A DNA stretch of 64,000 nt from Mugil cephalus (Eukaryota > Chordata > Actinopteri > Mugiliformes > Mugilidae), in NCBI RefSeq assembly GCF_022458985.1, contig NC_061778.1, forward strand, positions 6,961,501 to 7,025,500. The letters are read 5' to 3'. Numbering within the stretch: position 1 is the first letter of the stretch; every line of letters begins with the position of its first letter. The position numbers and the translations under genes were made by a program. Below are positions 12,401 to 25,200 of this stretch, piece after piece. Below the pieces are notes generated by a model. The model saw only the letters and a list, made by a program, of their open reading frames with translations, was not told the DNA's origin and made no database searches.

Positions 12401-15400
12401 GACGTGTTTTCTAAGAACGGGCCCGGCTGAAATTATAGCACAGTATCCGACAAAGACCAATATAATGTACATATTTCATGAGATTGATACAATTTCCTGT
12501 GACTTTCTCCTTTGCTTTTACGACCCAGACTGCGGCAAATTTCCTCAGATATTAATTCTATCAATTGCAACGAAAAACTGGACTTAAATTATTTAAAGAG
12601 CCAAGGAAACTTCAAAACACTTCTGTGTGCGAGGCCTGAAACAAAGCCACCAGGTAGGACAAATGAACAACGTAATGAACCTAATTATTTTAGTCAAGGA
12701 AGCATTAAAAACAACAACAACAGAGAATATTATATTTCCTTGTTCATTGCAGGACATGACACATCTTTAACAGAGCAGAAAACATTCACATTTATCGCAC
12801 TGATTTCATTTAAGGACTATTCGCACGTAATTTCTCTTTTTCCCATCCCGCCTTGCGTTTCGATGCTGCAGGACAACACGGTGCACAGCAGTTCACGGTT
12901 AATAGAGTGTTTTTTGTGATGAGGACAAAATGAGACAAATGGAAAAGAAACAACAAAACAGCCACTGATGATCCATTCAATCATACGAAGGCCTTTGTTG
13001 TAAGGAAAATAATCAGAGAAACGCTACGTGTCGGCGGCAAACACTGTACTAATCACATTTCAATTATATACTCACTTAAAATTACATCAGGAATGGTAAA
13101 CGTGTTATTACCGATGCCCTGAATGCGCTGTCAACTTTTAAGGCGAAATGGGTGAGAGGCTAAAAACGGAAGCACTAAAAGCACAGAGTGCCTCATCACC
13201 AAACACAAAAGAACACAAAAGTAAAGGAACCTTGAGCAGAAATCATTTTGGAAGTAGTGTCTCCAATTTAAGGACAAGCTGGAAGGTGTAAAAGTGTTTA
13301 TGTCTGCGAAAGTTCTCAGTCAGTCCACGTTATTGTTAGGGTTGCAAAGGGGTGGAAAATTTCCAGAAAAAGTCTGGAAACTTTCCATGAAAACTTCAGT
13401 CAGGGAATTTTGTGATTTTTTGTGAATTTAAGGCCTAGTGGAATTGATGGACATTAATGTGAATAAACTGGAAATTTGGGATAATTTAAAGAAATATATA
13501 TGAGTCATATGTTCTCCTAGAAGAGAACCCTAGTCTGCTAAATTTGTTGAGCTCTGGGGGAATTATTGTGGCATTCGTCATATATGTTTGTACACAATAT
13601 TTGCACATAAACAAAAACTTTCCATCAACTTTAGCTGGTGTTAAATGCTTCCACACTCTGGATGACATACGTGCATTCAAAAAAGGCAAACATGTAGCCT
13701 AAATAGAAACATATATGAGCAAGCTGAACTAATGGAAAGGTCAGAACATTTAAAACTGATGTATGAAATCTTGTGTGGTCACATAAAACCATCAAGCAGG
13801 AGGCAGAAGAAACAGCATCACATTTTGAGGTAGCTAGCATCATGATAAGCTAACTACTAGCTTACATTAAGCACATTTGGTTTACCAGTAAGCTAGCAAT
13901 AGCAATCATCATCAAAACTTACTTGACTGTATGTAGTCCTTTGGCTTCGATACTGTATCTGTGTTTTGGGCTCAGAAAAGTTGTTTTAGCAGGGAATTAG
14001 TAGGAATTCACAATGCATGTTGAGGGTGTGGCCTCAACAGCTCTGCAGGGAGTAGTGTGCTGTGATGGAGGAATAACATACTATACTCAACTGTACTCAC
14101 ATCAAATCTAAGCGTTTCAACCAAGATTATGCTCCAATATATTTTTCTACCAACTATATTATGTTCCTAACCTTCAACTTTGATAATTGCCAGTTTAAAC
14201 CAGTTAATTCCCATTAAGTCCTGTTAATTCCCATGGAAAGTTTCCAACTTTGAAAGTTCACGGAATTTTGCAAACCTAGTTATGATTTATCCAAAAAGCA
14301 TTTAGAGAAAAAGATAAAGCAACTGGTCTTATTAAGTATTGTTTCACCACTCATCTGAGCAGCTTCTTCATTTCTAGGTGGGAAATTTGAGCCTAAATAA
14401 GGAACTCTGTGGGTGTGACCCATCAGAACTGTCAGGAGACTGTTTGTCCCTGTCCTCTTTCCCTATGAACAGTGTCCTAACGAGCCATTGTCAACCAGAG
14501 GCTCCAGTCTCATGTGTTTAGTTTTGGATTAAAACAAAGACAATATATTTTAAACACTTATTGCACCAAACTGCTGCATAAAAGTAAGGAAAAGTCTTTT
14601 CATGCTGATAAACAGAAAACTAAGAGATATTAAAGAACAACGGGTGAAATTATAATAACAATTTAAATTACACTGCCTCTATTTTTGTTAATCAGCAACA
14701 ACAACAACAAAATAAATAAATTAGGCCTAAACCCATTATTCTCTTGTCTGTGAGTAGTAATTGCTGCGTAAAGTTCACAAACATGAAAATTAGTTGCAGG
14801 AAATCCTGAGCTCTGCAGATCGACCGGAGCTCCTACATCGTCATGTGGCATCGAGCTTTTCTGTCCGTATTAAAAATGCAGCATCTGGCGTGAAACGGAG
14901 CATCCTACAGGAATACATCGGAGTTTGCAATACATTCTGCTACATCTGCTCAAACTTCCCTTCTTTTCATGACTCACCCAGGGGAGGGAGATACTCGCGG
15001 AGAGAGGGAAAGACACGGCAGAGATGGGAGGACGCGGCTCTCTACATAATGCTAGGAGTGCTGATGGGAGCGCCTCCACCTCATCGTCTCTTCAGCCCGC
15101 GTAATCAAATCTGTTGTTTCCTGCCATGTTTTCAATTGAGCCACAGCGAGGGAAAGCTAGCTTTGATTTGGGAAATTCTGGAAATCACTTTACATGATGA
15201 AAGCTCCGAACGGCTCAGCCGAACGCTTTTCAGCGAGCTGCTGAATTTACATTGTCGTTGTAATAAAAGCAGATGTCCAATGCAATTAGCCAGGAAACAC
15301 TACGCTCATAACAATGAGAGAGTAAGAAGGCTGTATCTTAGGAAGAATCTGACAATGGAAAATATGTTTAGGAGTGCAGAGTTCCACTGAGAGCTATTTC

Positions 15401-18400
15401 CATCTAATGAACTTTTTTTGCCGGTAATGTGAAAGTGTTGATGGGTTCATAGTAATTAAGCAATGGTGTTCTTGTTTGACAGTCAGTGTCTGACTTCTAA
15501 TTCATCCACCGTCTAATGGGCACGGGGAGAGTTGGGAAAAAAAAAAAGACGCCACATGAAAGTGCTTTGAAGTAACTAAAGCGCATTAACAAAGGCAGCT
15601 ATGCAGCAGGTGTATTATATTAACTCGAATGCAAATTAACAGTCGGCTCTAAAGCAGCTCTGATAATCACCGTGGCTGGAAAAAAAAAAACAACAAAAAA
15701 AAAAAAATAAGTGAGCAGTGGAAAAGCTGAGCTGCGGAGATGCACTAGTTCAGAAAAACAAAGTTTAACTGGCAAACACAATAACATCTAAAATCATGTT
15801 AGGGTCACAATGCTGAGATATATGGCGGTGCTGCAATCCAGAAACCACTTGAGAGACCAGCGCACAAAAACTGCACAGCTGAGGACTCTAATAAAACCGT
15901 AGACAGCAGCTCTCAGGTCTCGAGTTCACACAAGAACGTTACCTGCGCGGCACAGTCGGGTAAAGTGGCTGGAAAAAGTCCAACCGGGGATGAGAGAGGA
16001 GCGAATATTCAACTACTAGTGAAAAAAAAATAATCTCATTTGTGTTTCCTCCTTTGCTCTGTTTCAAGTGTTTTCAAATTTAATACAAAGTGAATATTCA
16101 TCTTGATTTATTCATGCAAATTTGATGGCGGCAGTTTTTAGTTTGCAGTCTCCAGTTACAGCAGCGTAAACACAGAATGCAAAAAGGTTAGCTGTGGCTA
16201 ATCAACCATGTGGCGGTAGCGGCGTAATCCTGGGAATTCACGTCTAAAACCAAACTCTCAATGCAGGAACGGCAAGAGCAGTGTAGAGATCATAGCGACT
16301 CTGGTGCAGTTTTCATAATGAACACAATCTCTAATCTTTAATTCAATATTTGTTGCATAAAATTAACATTATTTCTAATAACTAAAGTCTTTCCCGAAGA
16401 ATAACCACACTAGATGAGAATTTTAACTCTATTAGCATTGCCATAAGCTATAATTTAGTCTGTAAAATGCCTGAAAAAGCTGATTTCTGGTTTGGCTCTG
16501 AGCATCTGTTCTGTTTGGAACCACAGATCCAATAAAAAAACAGTGCATCTTGATTGTAGCACCAGTTCAACAGGTGCCAAAAACATGGAGCAAATCCAAG
16601 ACACCACAAACTTTTCAGAAAGCTCTGCCGATAGTACAGTTTGCTTGTTTTTCTTTTTTTTTTTAACTAGAGCCTTTGAGCTTCTCCTGAAATCCAGCAG
16701 ATGTCGAGACTGACATTAAAAGTGTTTTCTTTGGACGGCCAGGCAACACACTTCATCATCATTTTGCTTGTTTATTTTATTTTATTTTTATTTATTTTTT
16801 TGCATGGGTTTAGTACTCGATCACTTCCCATTCAAATACATGTGGCATCTTGTTCTTATTCTTATTCAAGGTATTTGTGTGTTTGCGGTTGACCTTTGGG
16901 AGTGTGACACCAAACAAGAATCAAACTGGCTCTTCTTTGTCCGGTCAGGTGACCACAACTCAAACACATTTACTACACTATGACGTAAAGTAGAGATCTC
17001 TCAGTTGTGAACATAAGAGAACTTTTCACAATAAAGAGATTATTAAAATGATTGATTGGCTAATTAACTTTCCTTCTTGCCATTTCTAAATTTCCCATCT
17101 GTGCAAACATAATTTCACTTCATCTGTAAAATATATGAGTGTATAACATATACCTATCAGGCATAACATTATGACCACCTTCCTAATATTGTGTAGGTCT
17201 CCTTTGTGTCTCCAAAACAGTTGAGACTCATCAGAGAATGGACATGGGACTTCAGAGGGTGTCCTGTGGTATCTGAAAACAGGACGCTGTTAGTGGGGGT
17301 CTCAACCTACGGTTTGAGGGGAGGGGCCTCTGGATCATCCCACAGATACTTGATCAGTTTGGGGTCTAGTAAATTTGGAGGATATTTAGGGAGCTGGGGT
17401 TGGCTGCTGCCATCAACGAGTGTCATTGCTATAGGGCAGGGTGCCCGGTCTTGTATCGTCACAAAATGGTCATTGTTATTTGCTTCTCCTGTCAGTGGTC
17501 TTAATGCTGTGGCTGACTGGTGCGTGTCTGCCCCTCCATATTTGTGGTGTATATCAAGTTTTGTCGCTTTAAGTTTCAGTCCCTGATGATCAAAAATGAC
17601 TTGGACTTTAGACGTTATTTGTCCCAGAAGGGAGATTAGTTTCCACTTGACTGTACACACATTCACCACAACAGAAGATTGGACAAGACAAGAAAGTGTT
17701 CAAATCAACAACAACTTATGATATGCTCTGCTCCAGTTTCAAAGTCTGTGGTAATAATTCTAATTCTTCCACGGGGGGAAAAAAACAACAACTTTGTGTC
17801 GACAGAGACAGGAAAAAGAATTATAATGAAAGTAGGTCCTCAAAGGCTTGGCACAGATGGCACACAGTGCGCACTGTGCACATACAGTTGTAATAATGCA
17901 TTTGATTTGTATTTTACAACTGCTCTGCCAACTCTGCATGCAAGAGGCCCAGGCGGCATCATCCGGCATCGTGTCATATTAAATTTAAACTTTCTATTCT
18001 TGCTTAAGCAACGGCAGCAGCTATGCAGGACCCATGGAAGCTACACCTAACCCAGTTACCACTGTGGTATAGCTTTTTTATTTAAATGCAGTTAACATGA
18101 ATTACGTTACTAATTACTGCAGTTTTGCCCTGGGGTTCTAGCATTTAAAAAAAGATGCTTTGAAATAATAACAGTAATTCACACCATTTAAAAGGCACTA
18201 ACACTCTGTAGAACATGAAGCACATTCTTTGGAAAATTGCACATGGTGCGTGAAGTAGACCACTATCCGTCCATTGCCGATAACTGACACATACAGGAGA
18301 GGGCTTACACATTCACACTCACAAGCACAAATGTGACCAATTTAGAACCAACAATTAACTTAAAGACCGTCATACACGGAGCCAAAAGCATCTGTGGCCC

Positions 18401-21400
18401 TAGTTTTTGAGGTTGTTCCCAGAATGAGTTGCTCGGAGAGATCCCTCCGACTGGCTGATCGATTTAAAGGCTTAGTGCAGGAGAAAAGAAGATGAAGTGA
18501 CAAAATGAAAGAAAAAAAACGATGTTCAACGGGCACACACAGAAGAGTGTTCTTATTTTTCGGGACTAGCCTGACATAGCGCAGTACCAGACAGTCATGA
18601 AACCAATCAGAGCCACATGGCTCTAAACAACTGAAACTAAGCAGCGCTCAGGTGACGTGGATGACTATGGGATAACTGCTTTTTGGTTGATCACTACAGA
18701 AAGCCCAACCAAGCAACATGACTGGGACAACAGCGGCCTAATCAGTTCATAACAGAGCAACTCTCAATTTTGTGGACAGGGGAAATTCGGGCTAGCTTCC
18801 AGGCTACATTAGACCATTCAAATACACAAATATTTTCACAATAACCTGATCATCTTTTAGGAATATACTGATTCAAGAGCTAGGTCACCTCCCAGCAAAT
18901 ACAAACAACCTGCTGCCACCTGCTGGTATGGACAGTTATTTCCTATCCTACCTTTATGTCGGCTTGGTATATCACTACCTTAACATCCTGCATGTTTCTG
19001 GACGGTGATAGAAAGGAAATCCACGTTGTCACAGGGAGAACAGTGCACAGCACGCATACAACTATCCTTCCCCACTAATTCACCTGCAGAAATCACAAAA
19101 CATTCAGTACAGCGACTGCGTAGCAACACAGCACTGATAGAGATGCTGCAACACAACGCTTCACGGTTAGTGACTGCATGCATTTGTTTTATTGGGAGTT
19201 TTATTAGGGCAACTCTGCCAGCCAGTACACTGGTCACAGTCAAATGGAAACCTAACAAACTCGTCACGGGTTTTATTCTATGTTTTCTGAGATCCACCCG
19301 CACTTTCTCTTCTGTGACAGGTCAGAATATCCGCTTTGAAAAAGGTGCATCAACAGAAAAAACACATCAATAATAATCAATAGTGAAATTAAGTGTTAGC
19401 AGCAGCCCTGGGTCATGGAGCTGAATCCCTGCCCACATTGGCCTAATACCAACAGTCGGATGTATTTAAGGGAGAGATAAAGCAACATCTCTGACACCAC
19501 CAGGAGTTTTAGTGAGTGGAGCTTAATAAATGTTTTTAATCAATGAATTAAACGACTACGACTTCCATCCACCCATTTGTCCCATAGCCAAGAGCTACTC
19601 ATTGAAGCCCACAGAGGAGACTTCACCACATCCTTTATCTCTTCCGGCTTTCTATTAGATGTACCTCCAGCAGCAAATGTGAGGCCATTTTGAACCACTC
19701 TAAGCAGCAGCTTAAGTTCAATGTCCTCCCAAATCCCAGACCTTCTCACCCTGTCAACCACAGTGAGGCCACGCAGCCCGCAGAGAAAAAAGCAACGTGG
19801 CTGCGATCTCACGGCTTCAGTCAGCCCCCGAAATCTGCGGCCACAGCTGAGGTTTTGTCAGAACAAAAGGCACGAGAGCTGCTCCTTTTGGCTCAGCTCA
19901 CCGCCGTCACCCACATAAATCTCTCAGTACTTATTAATGTCACTGATCTGTGGCATCTGAAGGTGGAGGGAAGGGAAAAAAAGGTTTTACGAGGTAAAAC
20001 TGCAATCAGTACGTTTAATTTGAGCTGTAATCGTCACATCCGCAGTTGGCGTACAGCACTTTCTCTTCAAATAGCGTGAGTCACTGCACTGTCCCCCTAT
20101 GAACAAGCAAGAGCACACTGTGCCACAATTGAAATGCGCCCCATGTGGACTCAAAAATTGTGCCCCAAACTGGGAAGTGGTGCTTCTCATGCCATAACAC
20201 TCAGGTCCAGTGCACATCAGGAGTGACAGTGGGCCGAAGCTTTGCGGACACCGTCTTTGAAAAACAGCAGAGGTGGCACCCTAATGTCACCAAACTGGCC
20301 ACTCTCCAGATCTCAGCGGTGCTTCGATGTTATAGTTCCATGAATATTACATACGGGGAGGGTGGGGGGGGGGGGGTGGCAGAGAAGCAGCCTTGTCAGA
20401 GTGTGATGCCCAACTAAACGTCCTTGACTCAGTGCCAGGCACACAAATAGAGCTTTTGCTCGTGGGCAGGGTCATCTGAGACCACGGTGGTGCATATATT
20501 TCAGACATTGTATTTTTGACACGTCCACCAGCTTTAGTAGGTGTTAATATATCGAGCATCTTCAGGTAAGAGGAAGGGAAACGCTTACATACTTTCTTGA
20601 TTGAGATTTAAGATTAAGCTGATTCTAAATGACATGTGACAACTTTTTTTTCCCCATTCCCAGCAAACTCAAATTACTTTAAAATGAAGAGATTTTACAC
20701 GAGCATCATTAGGTGGAAAGCAAGCAGAGAGGAAATGTAAAAGAGCGACTAAGTTTAGGTTAAAGGCTCATTATTCTACGTCGAATCCAATTAATAATAA
20801 ATGAGTGAGCGGTAGTGATTTCATCCAACATTAAGACTCGGATACTCCTTTAGCCTGTAACCTGTGCTGTAGTCCTAACCATGAGAATAAATGATTATTT
20901 CCTGTGTCAGTGCTTTCTATTTTTCATATTTGCACATCTTTGTGTGTTCTCATTTTATTTTTTTTTTCCCCCACCACATTGTGGCCATTTTCAGAGCCAG
21001 CAAGGCCAGCAGACTCCCCTGCACTCTATTTATCTCATTCTGTTCAGTTGGACCCCCATATGGTGCACTGGGTAGAAGCAATATTGGTCACTCAGTGCAA
21101 TTCTCTTCACAGCTGCAGCCAAGCATTGTGTGCAGCATGACATCACGTACAATGTCTTGTGCTGCACGTATAGTCCTTTATTCTGAACTGCAAACTGATT
21201 AAAACACGCTTTTTTTCTTGTTATGGCAACATATTTTATATTTAAGCCATGTCTATTTTGTATAAAGATCTAATTCAGTCGCAATTTCTGCAGCAAATTT
21301 GACTAGAATGTGCAATAAAATGCATGTCTTTGAATGGTTTATAGATCTGGTTTCTTTTCACTCACACGGAAGCAAAAAGAGGGGGAAAAAAATCATGGCA

Positions 21401-22044
21401 CTAACTGTGCTTTTCGTTCATTCTCCCACTTCAGCTGCTAAAATGCACTGCGCGCTTTGCAGAGCGACAAAGAAAAGCCTAAGTTGACGCTTGTGTTGGG
21501 AGCTACAGTGCAGCCGGAGGTGCACTGATCCTCGGGCTTGACTCCTGCCAGCGCAGCGTCGATGTGTCAGGAAGAAGGAACGCCGCTTTGCCGAGACACA
21601 GACACGGACACGAACACGGGGTAGAGGGGTCGATTTAAACAGGATTGCCTCGGTTTTAAAAGAAGACAGCTTTAAAACCTTTCCCTGCGGTTAACTCTAA
21701 TGCGCAGTCATTAGTGTGCACGAAACCCACATGGCAACCGGTGCGTGCAAATCGCCTTTCAACTCCTCAGGAAGTTGAGGCGGATCATGGCTCCGCACTT
21801 CTGGAACTGTTATGAAAACACTCGCCTCTTCTTCGCGTCTGAAACATTGCCATTTTCGGCGTCGCCGCTTTTCCAAACACAAACTGTTCAGTGTTGCGGG
21901 CGTCCCCGTGCCCATGCCCCTCTCAGAAGTCCGGTCCGAGCCTCCTGACACGAGGAATAGAAAGTAAAGTGAGTACTTACAGAAGGAGAGGAAAACCAAG
22001 CAGCATGCCAGTTTGTGCCCGATGTGCGGGCTGTTCGACAGCAT
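433..22044 (-). CDS. b3glct: b3glct, first three coding exons (partial; continues beyond the left edge)
   Basis: Three minus-strand exons with strong splice sites join in frame: 22,044-21,981 (ATG, 64 nt, donor gtaagt), 11,845-11,802 (44 nt, pyrimidine-rich acceptor, donor gtaaga) and 472-433 (40 nt, donor gtaagt). They encode about 49 residues: a hydrophobic leader ending LVFLSFC, then a short polar stretch with GSSGKGSQ, then SQDDMHVIHNNQLG. This matches what I recall of the B3GLCT start: a leader ending in Leu/Cys, a second small exon ending in Gln, and a third beginning SQD and ending at the Gly of the conserved GIVFVIQ segment. B3GLCT is an ER-lumenal enzyme that adds glucose to O-linked fucose on thrombospondin type 1 repeats; its catalytic part would lie to the left of the window. 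The neighbouring tex26/wdr95/hmgb1 block fits 13q12.3 synteny. The exon structure is well supported. The name rests on a short remembered match plus synteny. Confidence 0.6.
1391..2361 (-). mobile_element. Decayed Tc1/mariner-type transposon with transposase remnant
   Basis: The ends are inverted copies: the right end reads ...gcgaatacttttggcaata-tagtgta and the left end is a worn version (actatataagtgttcgctcac). Between them the minus strand carries blocks of a Tc1-type transposase in several frames. The clearest is 2,144-1,956, with GQRMLRHRGRQLSAESDLQT and then LQTSCGLQISS, the helix-turn-helix DNA-binding region. Frameshifts, stops and deletions have inactivated it, and no full-length frame survives. 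This family is very common in teleost genomes. Confidence 0.8.
3871..4050. repeat. Candidate small palindromic element
   Basis: The left end reads gcgtttccatctgcca and the right end aatgcaatggaaacac, so the ends are roughly inverted (TTTCCAT ... ATGGAAA). The middle repeats the theme tttatgtttcatcaaa / ttttatgtttcaatcaaa. This looks like a short non-autonomous inverted-repeat transposon. No target duplication is clear, so the call is tentative. Confidence 0.35.
4256..4770. mobile_element. piggyBac-like non-autonomous element (candidate)
   Basis: The left end CCTCCTGAGACCC follows TTAA. The right end, read on the minus strand, is CCTCCTGAAATCC preceded by TTTA, so the ends are inverted repeats with one near-perfect TTAA flank, as expected for piggyBac insertions. 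The interior has the mirrored themes tcctcatatggggac and ccacatatgaggac. There is no open frame of note. The class is inferred from the ends only. Confidence 0.45.
6692..6710 (+). repeat. Poly-A tract
   Basis: A run of about 20 A residues within the b3glct candidate's second intron. It could be the tail of an old retroposon, but the sequence to its left is not recognisable. Confidence 0.6.
9102..9342 (+). mobile_element. TA-flanked inverted-repeat element, internally deleted copy
   Basis: Shares long runs with the full copy at 61,803-62,289, including catcttgtgacaat, gggaaacttttggacc, accaggcatccccacccca, tagcaatgacac and cattctctgatgagtcacaac. It lacks both termini and much of the middle. 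A local array of GACCA units (about 9,199-9,228) sits where the full copy has agaccagaccagg. The long open frames in both strands here are by-products of this repeat. Confidence 0.7.
9199..9228 (+). repeat. (GACCA)n short tandem array
   Basis: About six tandem copies of a 5-base unit (gacca) lie inside an inverted-repeat element copy. The full copy of the same element at 61.9 kb has only about two units, so the array expanded after insertion. Confidence 0.85.
13337..14280 (-). mobile_element. hAT-like transposon remnant with BED zinc-finger fragment
   Basis: The ends are inverted: left agggttgcaaaggggtggaa, right cggaattttgcaaacctag. Sub-terminal themes such as ggaaactttccatg and catggaaagtttcc are also mirrored. 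On the minus strand at 13,689-13,486 an open fragment reads SRVWKHLTPA, then FMCKYCVQTYMTNATIIPPEL: the Trp, CxxC and Asn-Ala-Thr pattern of the BED finger at the start of hAT transposases. The rest of the transposase is absent, so the copy is a deletion derivative. Confidence 0.6.
17153..17522 (-). mobile_element. TA-flanked inverted-repeat element, near-complete copy
   Basis: Reverse-orientation relative of the copies at 54.2 and 61.8 kb. It begins cctatcaggcataacattat and ends ctgtggctgactggtg. The interior carries the complements of the shared blocks (gggaggggcctctgg, cccacagatacttgatcagt, gtgtcattgctatagggc, gtcagtggtcttaatg). Overlapping open frames on both strands here are transposon by-products. 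Confidence 0.75.
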
Positions 22045-22260
22045 CCTGCGAGAGTCCTGGGAGCAGTGGAGGAGGTGGAGAAAGCTCGCAGTGCATGGGC
22101 TTTCTGACAGTGTTTTTTTTTTTCTTCAAGTAAACAACCGGGCTTTCCCTTTTCACAGTTTCACGGAAAACGGGGAGTGGGGTTGTGCCGTGGAAGGAGG
22201 CATCCCCGGTTTCTGGAGAAGGCGCAGGGACGCGCTCTGCTGGCGGAATGAATTCACTTT
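21480..22260 (-). promoter_or_regulatory. CpG-rich first-exon/promoter region of the b3glct candidate
   Basis: This stretch is clearly richer in CG dinucleotides than the AT-rich surroundings and overlaps the exon that carries the leader-peptide ATG (complement of 22,042-22,044). It is the kind of CpG-dense region that marks housekeeping promoters. No TATA box is evident on the minus strand just above 22,044. The exact transcription start cannot be read from sequence. Confidence 0.4.
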
Positions 22261-25200
22261 CTGCTCCACCAGATGGTTAAAAAAAAAAAAATCCACATAC
22301 TGGAGGCTCGCTGCTGCCTTCAAGTGCTGTTATGAAAATCCTGCTTCTGAGCACTAGATCTGGAAACGCAGCCTTGGTGGCGGACAGTTTTTTTTTTTTT
22401 GTTTTGTTTTTTTGTGGAAATAATTGCAAAAGCACCCTTTCTATCTTTCTATTTAAGAGTTTGTTAAGAACTGACCTTTAATGCTCCCAAGAAAAGCTTT
22501 AACAGAAACAGAATTGTAATTTTATACGACAAGGGGGAAGTTGTAACACATTTAATTCCTCAAAAGAGAGACAAACCACATTGATGGCAATTACTCTGCA
22601 CATACTCGGTAGGATTCGCTCTGCCTTGGGGAAAGAAAAAAAGCAGTACCACTTCATCTTGGAAGAAGTTGTTACGCCCCTCTCTAACCCCGCTGGCCTT
22701 GCAGTGGCGGTGCAGGTGTCTCCAGAAGGTTGCATGTGGTTGATTGCCTTAATCAGGCATAGGAAGGTCTGGATAACAGACACCGCTCTTCTGCTGCAGC
22801 AGCAAACCACGTCTTGTTTCATCGCCCATTTGCCTTTCAGTGTAATTTATTCAATGAAACCATTTATTTTTTACAACACCAAAATCTCCACTTTATGTCG
22901 CGGCCCCTCGGGCCAGGTCGTAAAAAAAGTTCCTCAAAAAGAAAATGATTTTGAGGAATGAAAACTGGTATTACTGGGAAAGTTTACATTGGTGTAAACG
23001 CACACTGTCTTGGTGTCGCTTACTTAGTTATGTACATTTTTTGACCGGGGCCACCTGTAACAACACGTCTCACTGTGACATTCTATTCATGTTTCTATCT
23101 TTAATAAAATTACATTAAAATTCAGCTACTACAAGAATAATTGCCCCTTCTGAAGAGAGCAGAAATACACTGTTGCTCTGTATTTGAGATAGAGTAGGTT
23201 AAATGCTGTATATGCACCTTTTTCTATCACCTCTCTCACAGCAGAATTAAGCACATGCGGAGCTAATGACATTAATCAATGACAGTTTGGTTACATGTGC
23301 GTGTCCCAGTAAACTATGTGAGCTGCCATGCATAATAATAATAACAATAATAATAGTAGGACCCCAGAACTGGGACACCTAAATGGGATGCAGACCTCAT
23401 TAGTGTTACAAATTCCACCTGTGCTCTTCTTGCTATGTGAAAAATGAAAGTCAGAGCTTTTGGCCCCGATAATGATGATGGCGCAGACCTGCCGTATACA
23501 ATGCTATTTCAACACCCAAAAATAAAAACCACATATCTGACGCAGCGCCGTGGATTACTGTGACACTTGAATAGAAAAGAGGGATTGTTTCACCGAGATT
23601 TCCGAACCCATGGCGCGCTCATTTCACCTGATTGGACTTGTTCTCTGGCTCGTGAAGAGACTGTGGATAGCTGACATCTGGCTGAATATAATTTGAGTTA
23701 ATATAAAGTTGTTAGAATGGGACAACTTACACCTTTATTAATCCTATTAGTAGACAGAGATTGGTTACATCATTTATTCAGGGCATAACCTGAGCAGGAG
23801 CCTAATTAACAACAATAACTTGTATAGGTGTTCTTGGCCTGCAAATATGCTAAGCTGGATAATTGCATTACTCTTTCCCCTTTGAGGATATGGTAATGTT
23901 ATACTATGATCCCAGAACAGCAGCGTTTCGTGGCAGTGTGCCACAGTATCATGAACAGGGATGAATTTATATGAGAGTCAGTTAACTAGTTTAAATGCAT
24001 TAAGATGCGGGACTAGAGTGAAACAATTTTCAACAATCATTTGAAGAGAGAATGGTTTTCTGAAGGCCATAATGAAGCTGAGAGTTTAATGATCCAGCAG
24101 AAATGAGCATGAGCGCCAACCAACAGTGGCTCGATTCTGTTTTAAACTTTAGACAAGGAACATTAAATCCTGCTGACTGTCATACGAGCGCCGTAATTAC
24201 TTTATTTCACATTGTGATTTTCCTCTCCTTTAATTATTAAAAGCGTGGAAGTGAAAGGATGCTTTACTTGCAGTCTTTTAACGATAGCTGCTTATTCTTT
24301 CTTGCTTGTTTTCTCTGTGTGGCTGCAGAAATGACATTTCCAACCTCGTGTGAACGCAGCATTCATTCAAATGCACTTTGATGGATCAGTCCAGATTTGT
24401 GCCCATAAGCACAACCACAAGAAGAAAATCGCCTCTGTCTCTAGTTTTCAATTGAACGTCGCACACCTGTGTGTAACTAACACACCTGGATTTGTGGATA
24501 TTTTATTATTAAAATGTTTTAGGACGTTTCTGTGTTCCATTTTTTTTTTTAAATAACCTTTTCTACATCCCACTGTGGGTGCCTTGTTCTCACTCTCAAT
24601 CATCCGGAGCTCCCACTGCTTTGAATGTGTGTAACTAGATTTTAAAGAAAGGCAGAGCACCAATAGTTACTGCAATCAAAAAGTAAATGTGATGTGGATA
24701 ACCTGCCCTGGCTTTTTCTTGCAATCATTGTTCGTTAACATTACACTACACACCTTTATGCTCTCCTTGTAAGAGACAGATTGGGAGCATGTGTGTGTGT
24801 GTGTGTGTGTTTTTATTGTGTGCATGTGAGGGATGATGAATTGCAGGTTTTCAGGAGCTCCATGGAGGGCATTTCTGTGGTACGGTACATAAACATAAAT
24901 ACCACAGTGACAATTCACGTCATGAACTATGCAAAATGAAGCTGTACTCACACAGTAAACGTCATGCCCTCATTTTTAATTTTATGCCACACTGTACTTG
25001 GCTTGCACAATCATTACTGCCTCTGCACCATTATGTCTCACTTTCCTTTTACTCAAAGCAAAACTGCACAGCTAAAAACTTTTTAATATAATATAGTAGT
25101 AGTATACACAAATGGTGGTCACTATTGCACCTTAACTTGCGAGGCGCTCCAGTGTAAGACAGACCTTTGAAAGAGCTGAATGGTTAAAACAAACTGTAGT

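Larger units (their letters stand above)
11846..21980 (-). other. Intron 1 of the b3glct candidate
   Basis: A 10.1 kb stretch between the leader exon and the 44-nt second exon. It contains a hAT-type remnant (13,337-14,280) and a short inverted-repeat element (17,153-17,522). The longest open frame (14,794-15,390, plus) has no recognisable domain, no bounding splice sites and odd composition, and I take it as chance. Confidence 0.5.

Noticed and set aside
14794-15390. A 198-residue open frame on the plus strand
   Set aside because: No domain, no signal peptide, odd composition and no splice context; it lies in the b3glct candidate's first intron. Chance frame.
17206-17669. Two opposed frames of about 120 residues
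   Set aside because: They arise from the inverted-repeat element at 17,153-17,522; similar frames recur in its other copies.
19540-20560. Overlapping open frames of up to 129 residues on both strands
   Set aside because: No splice-bounded exon, no motif, and no agreement with the neighbouring gene models.
21697-22044. Full 115-residue minus-strand frame starting MLSNSPHIGHK…
   Set aside because: Only the first 64 nt are kept as exon 1 of b3glct; a strong gtaagt donor follows and the rest reads as low-complexity, non-conserved sequence.
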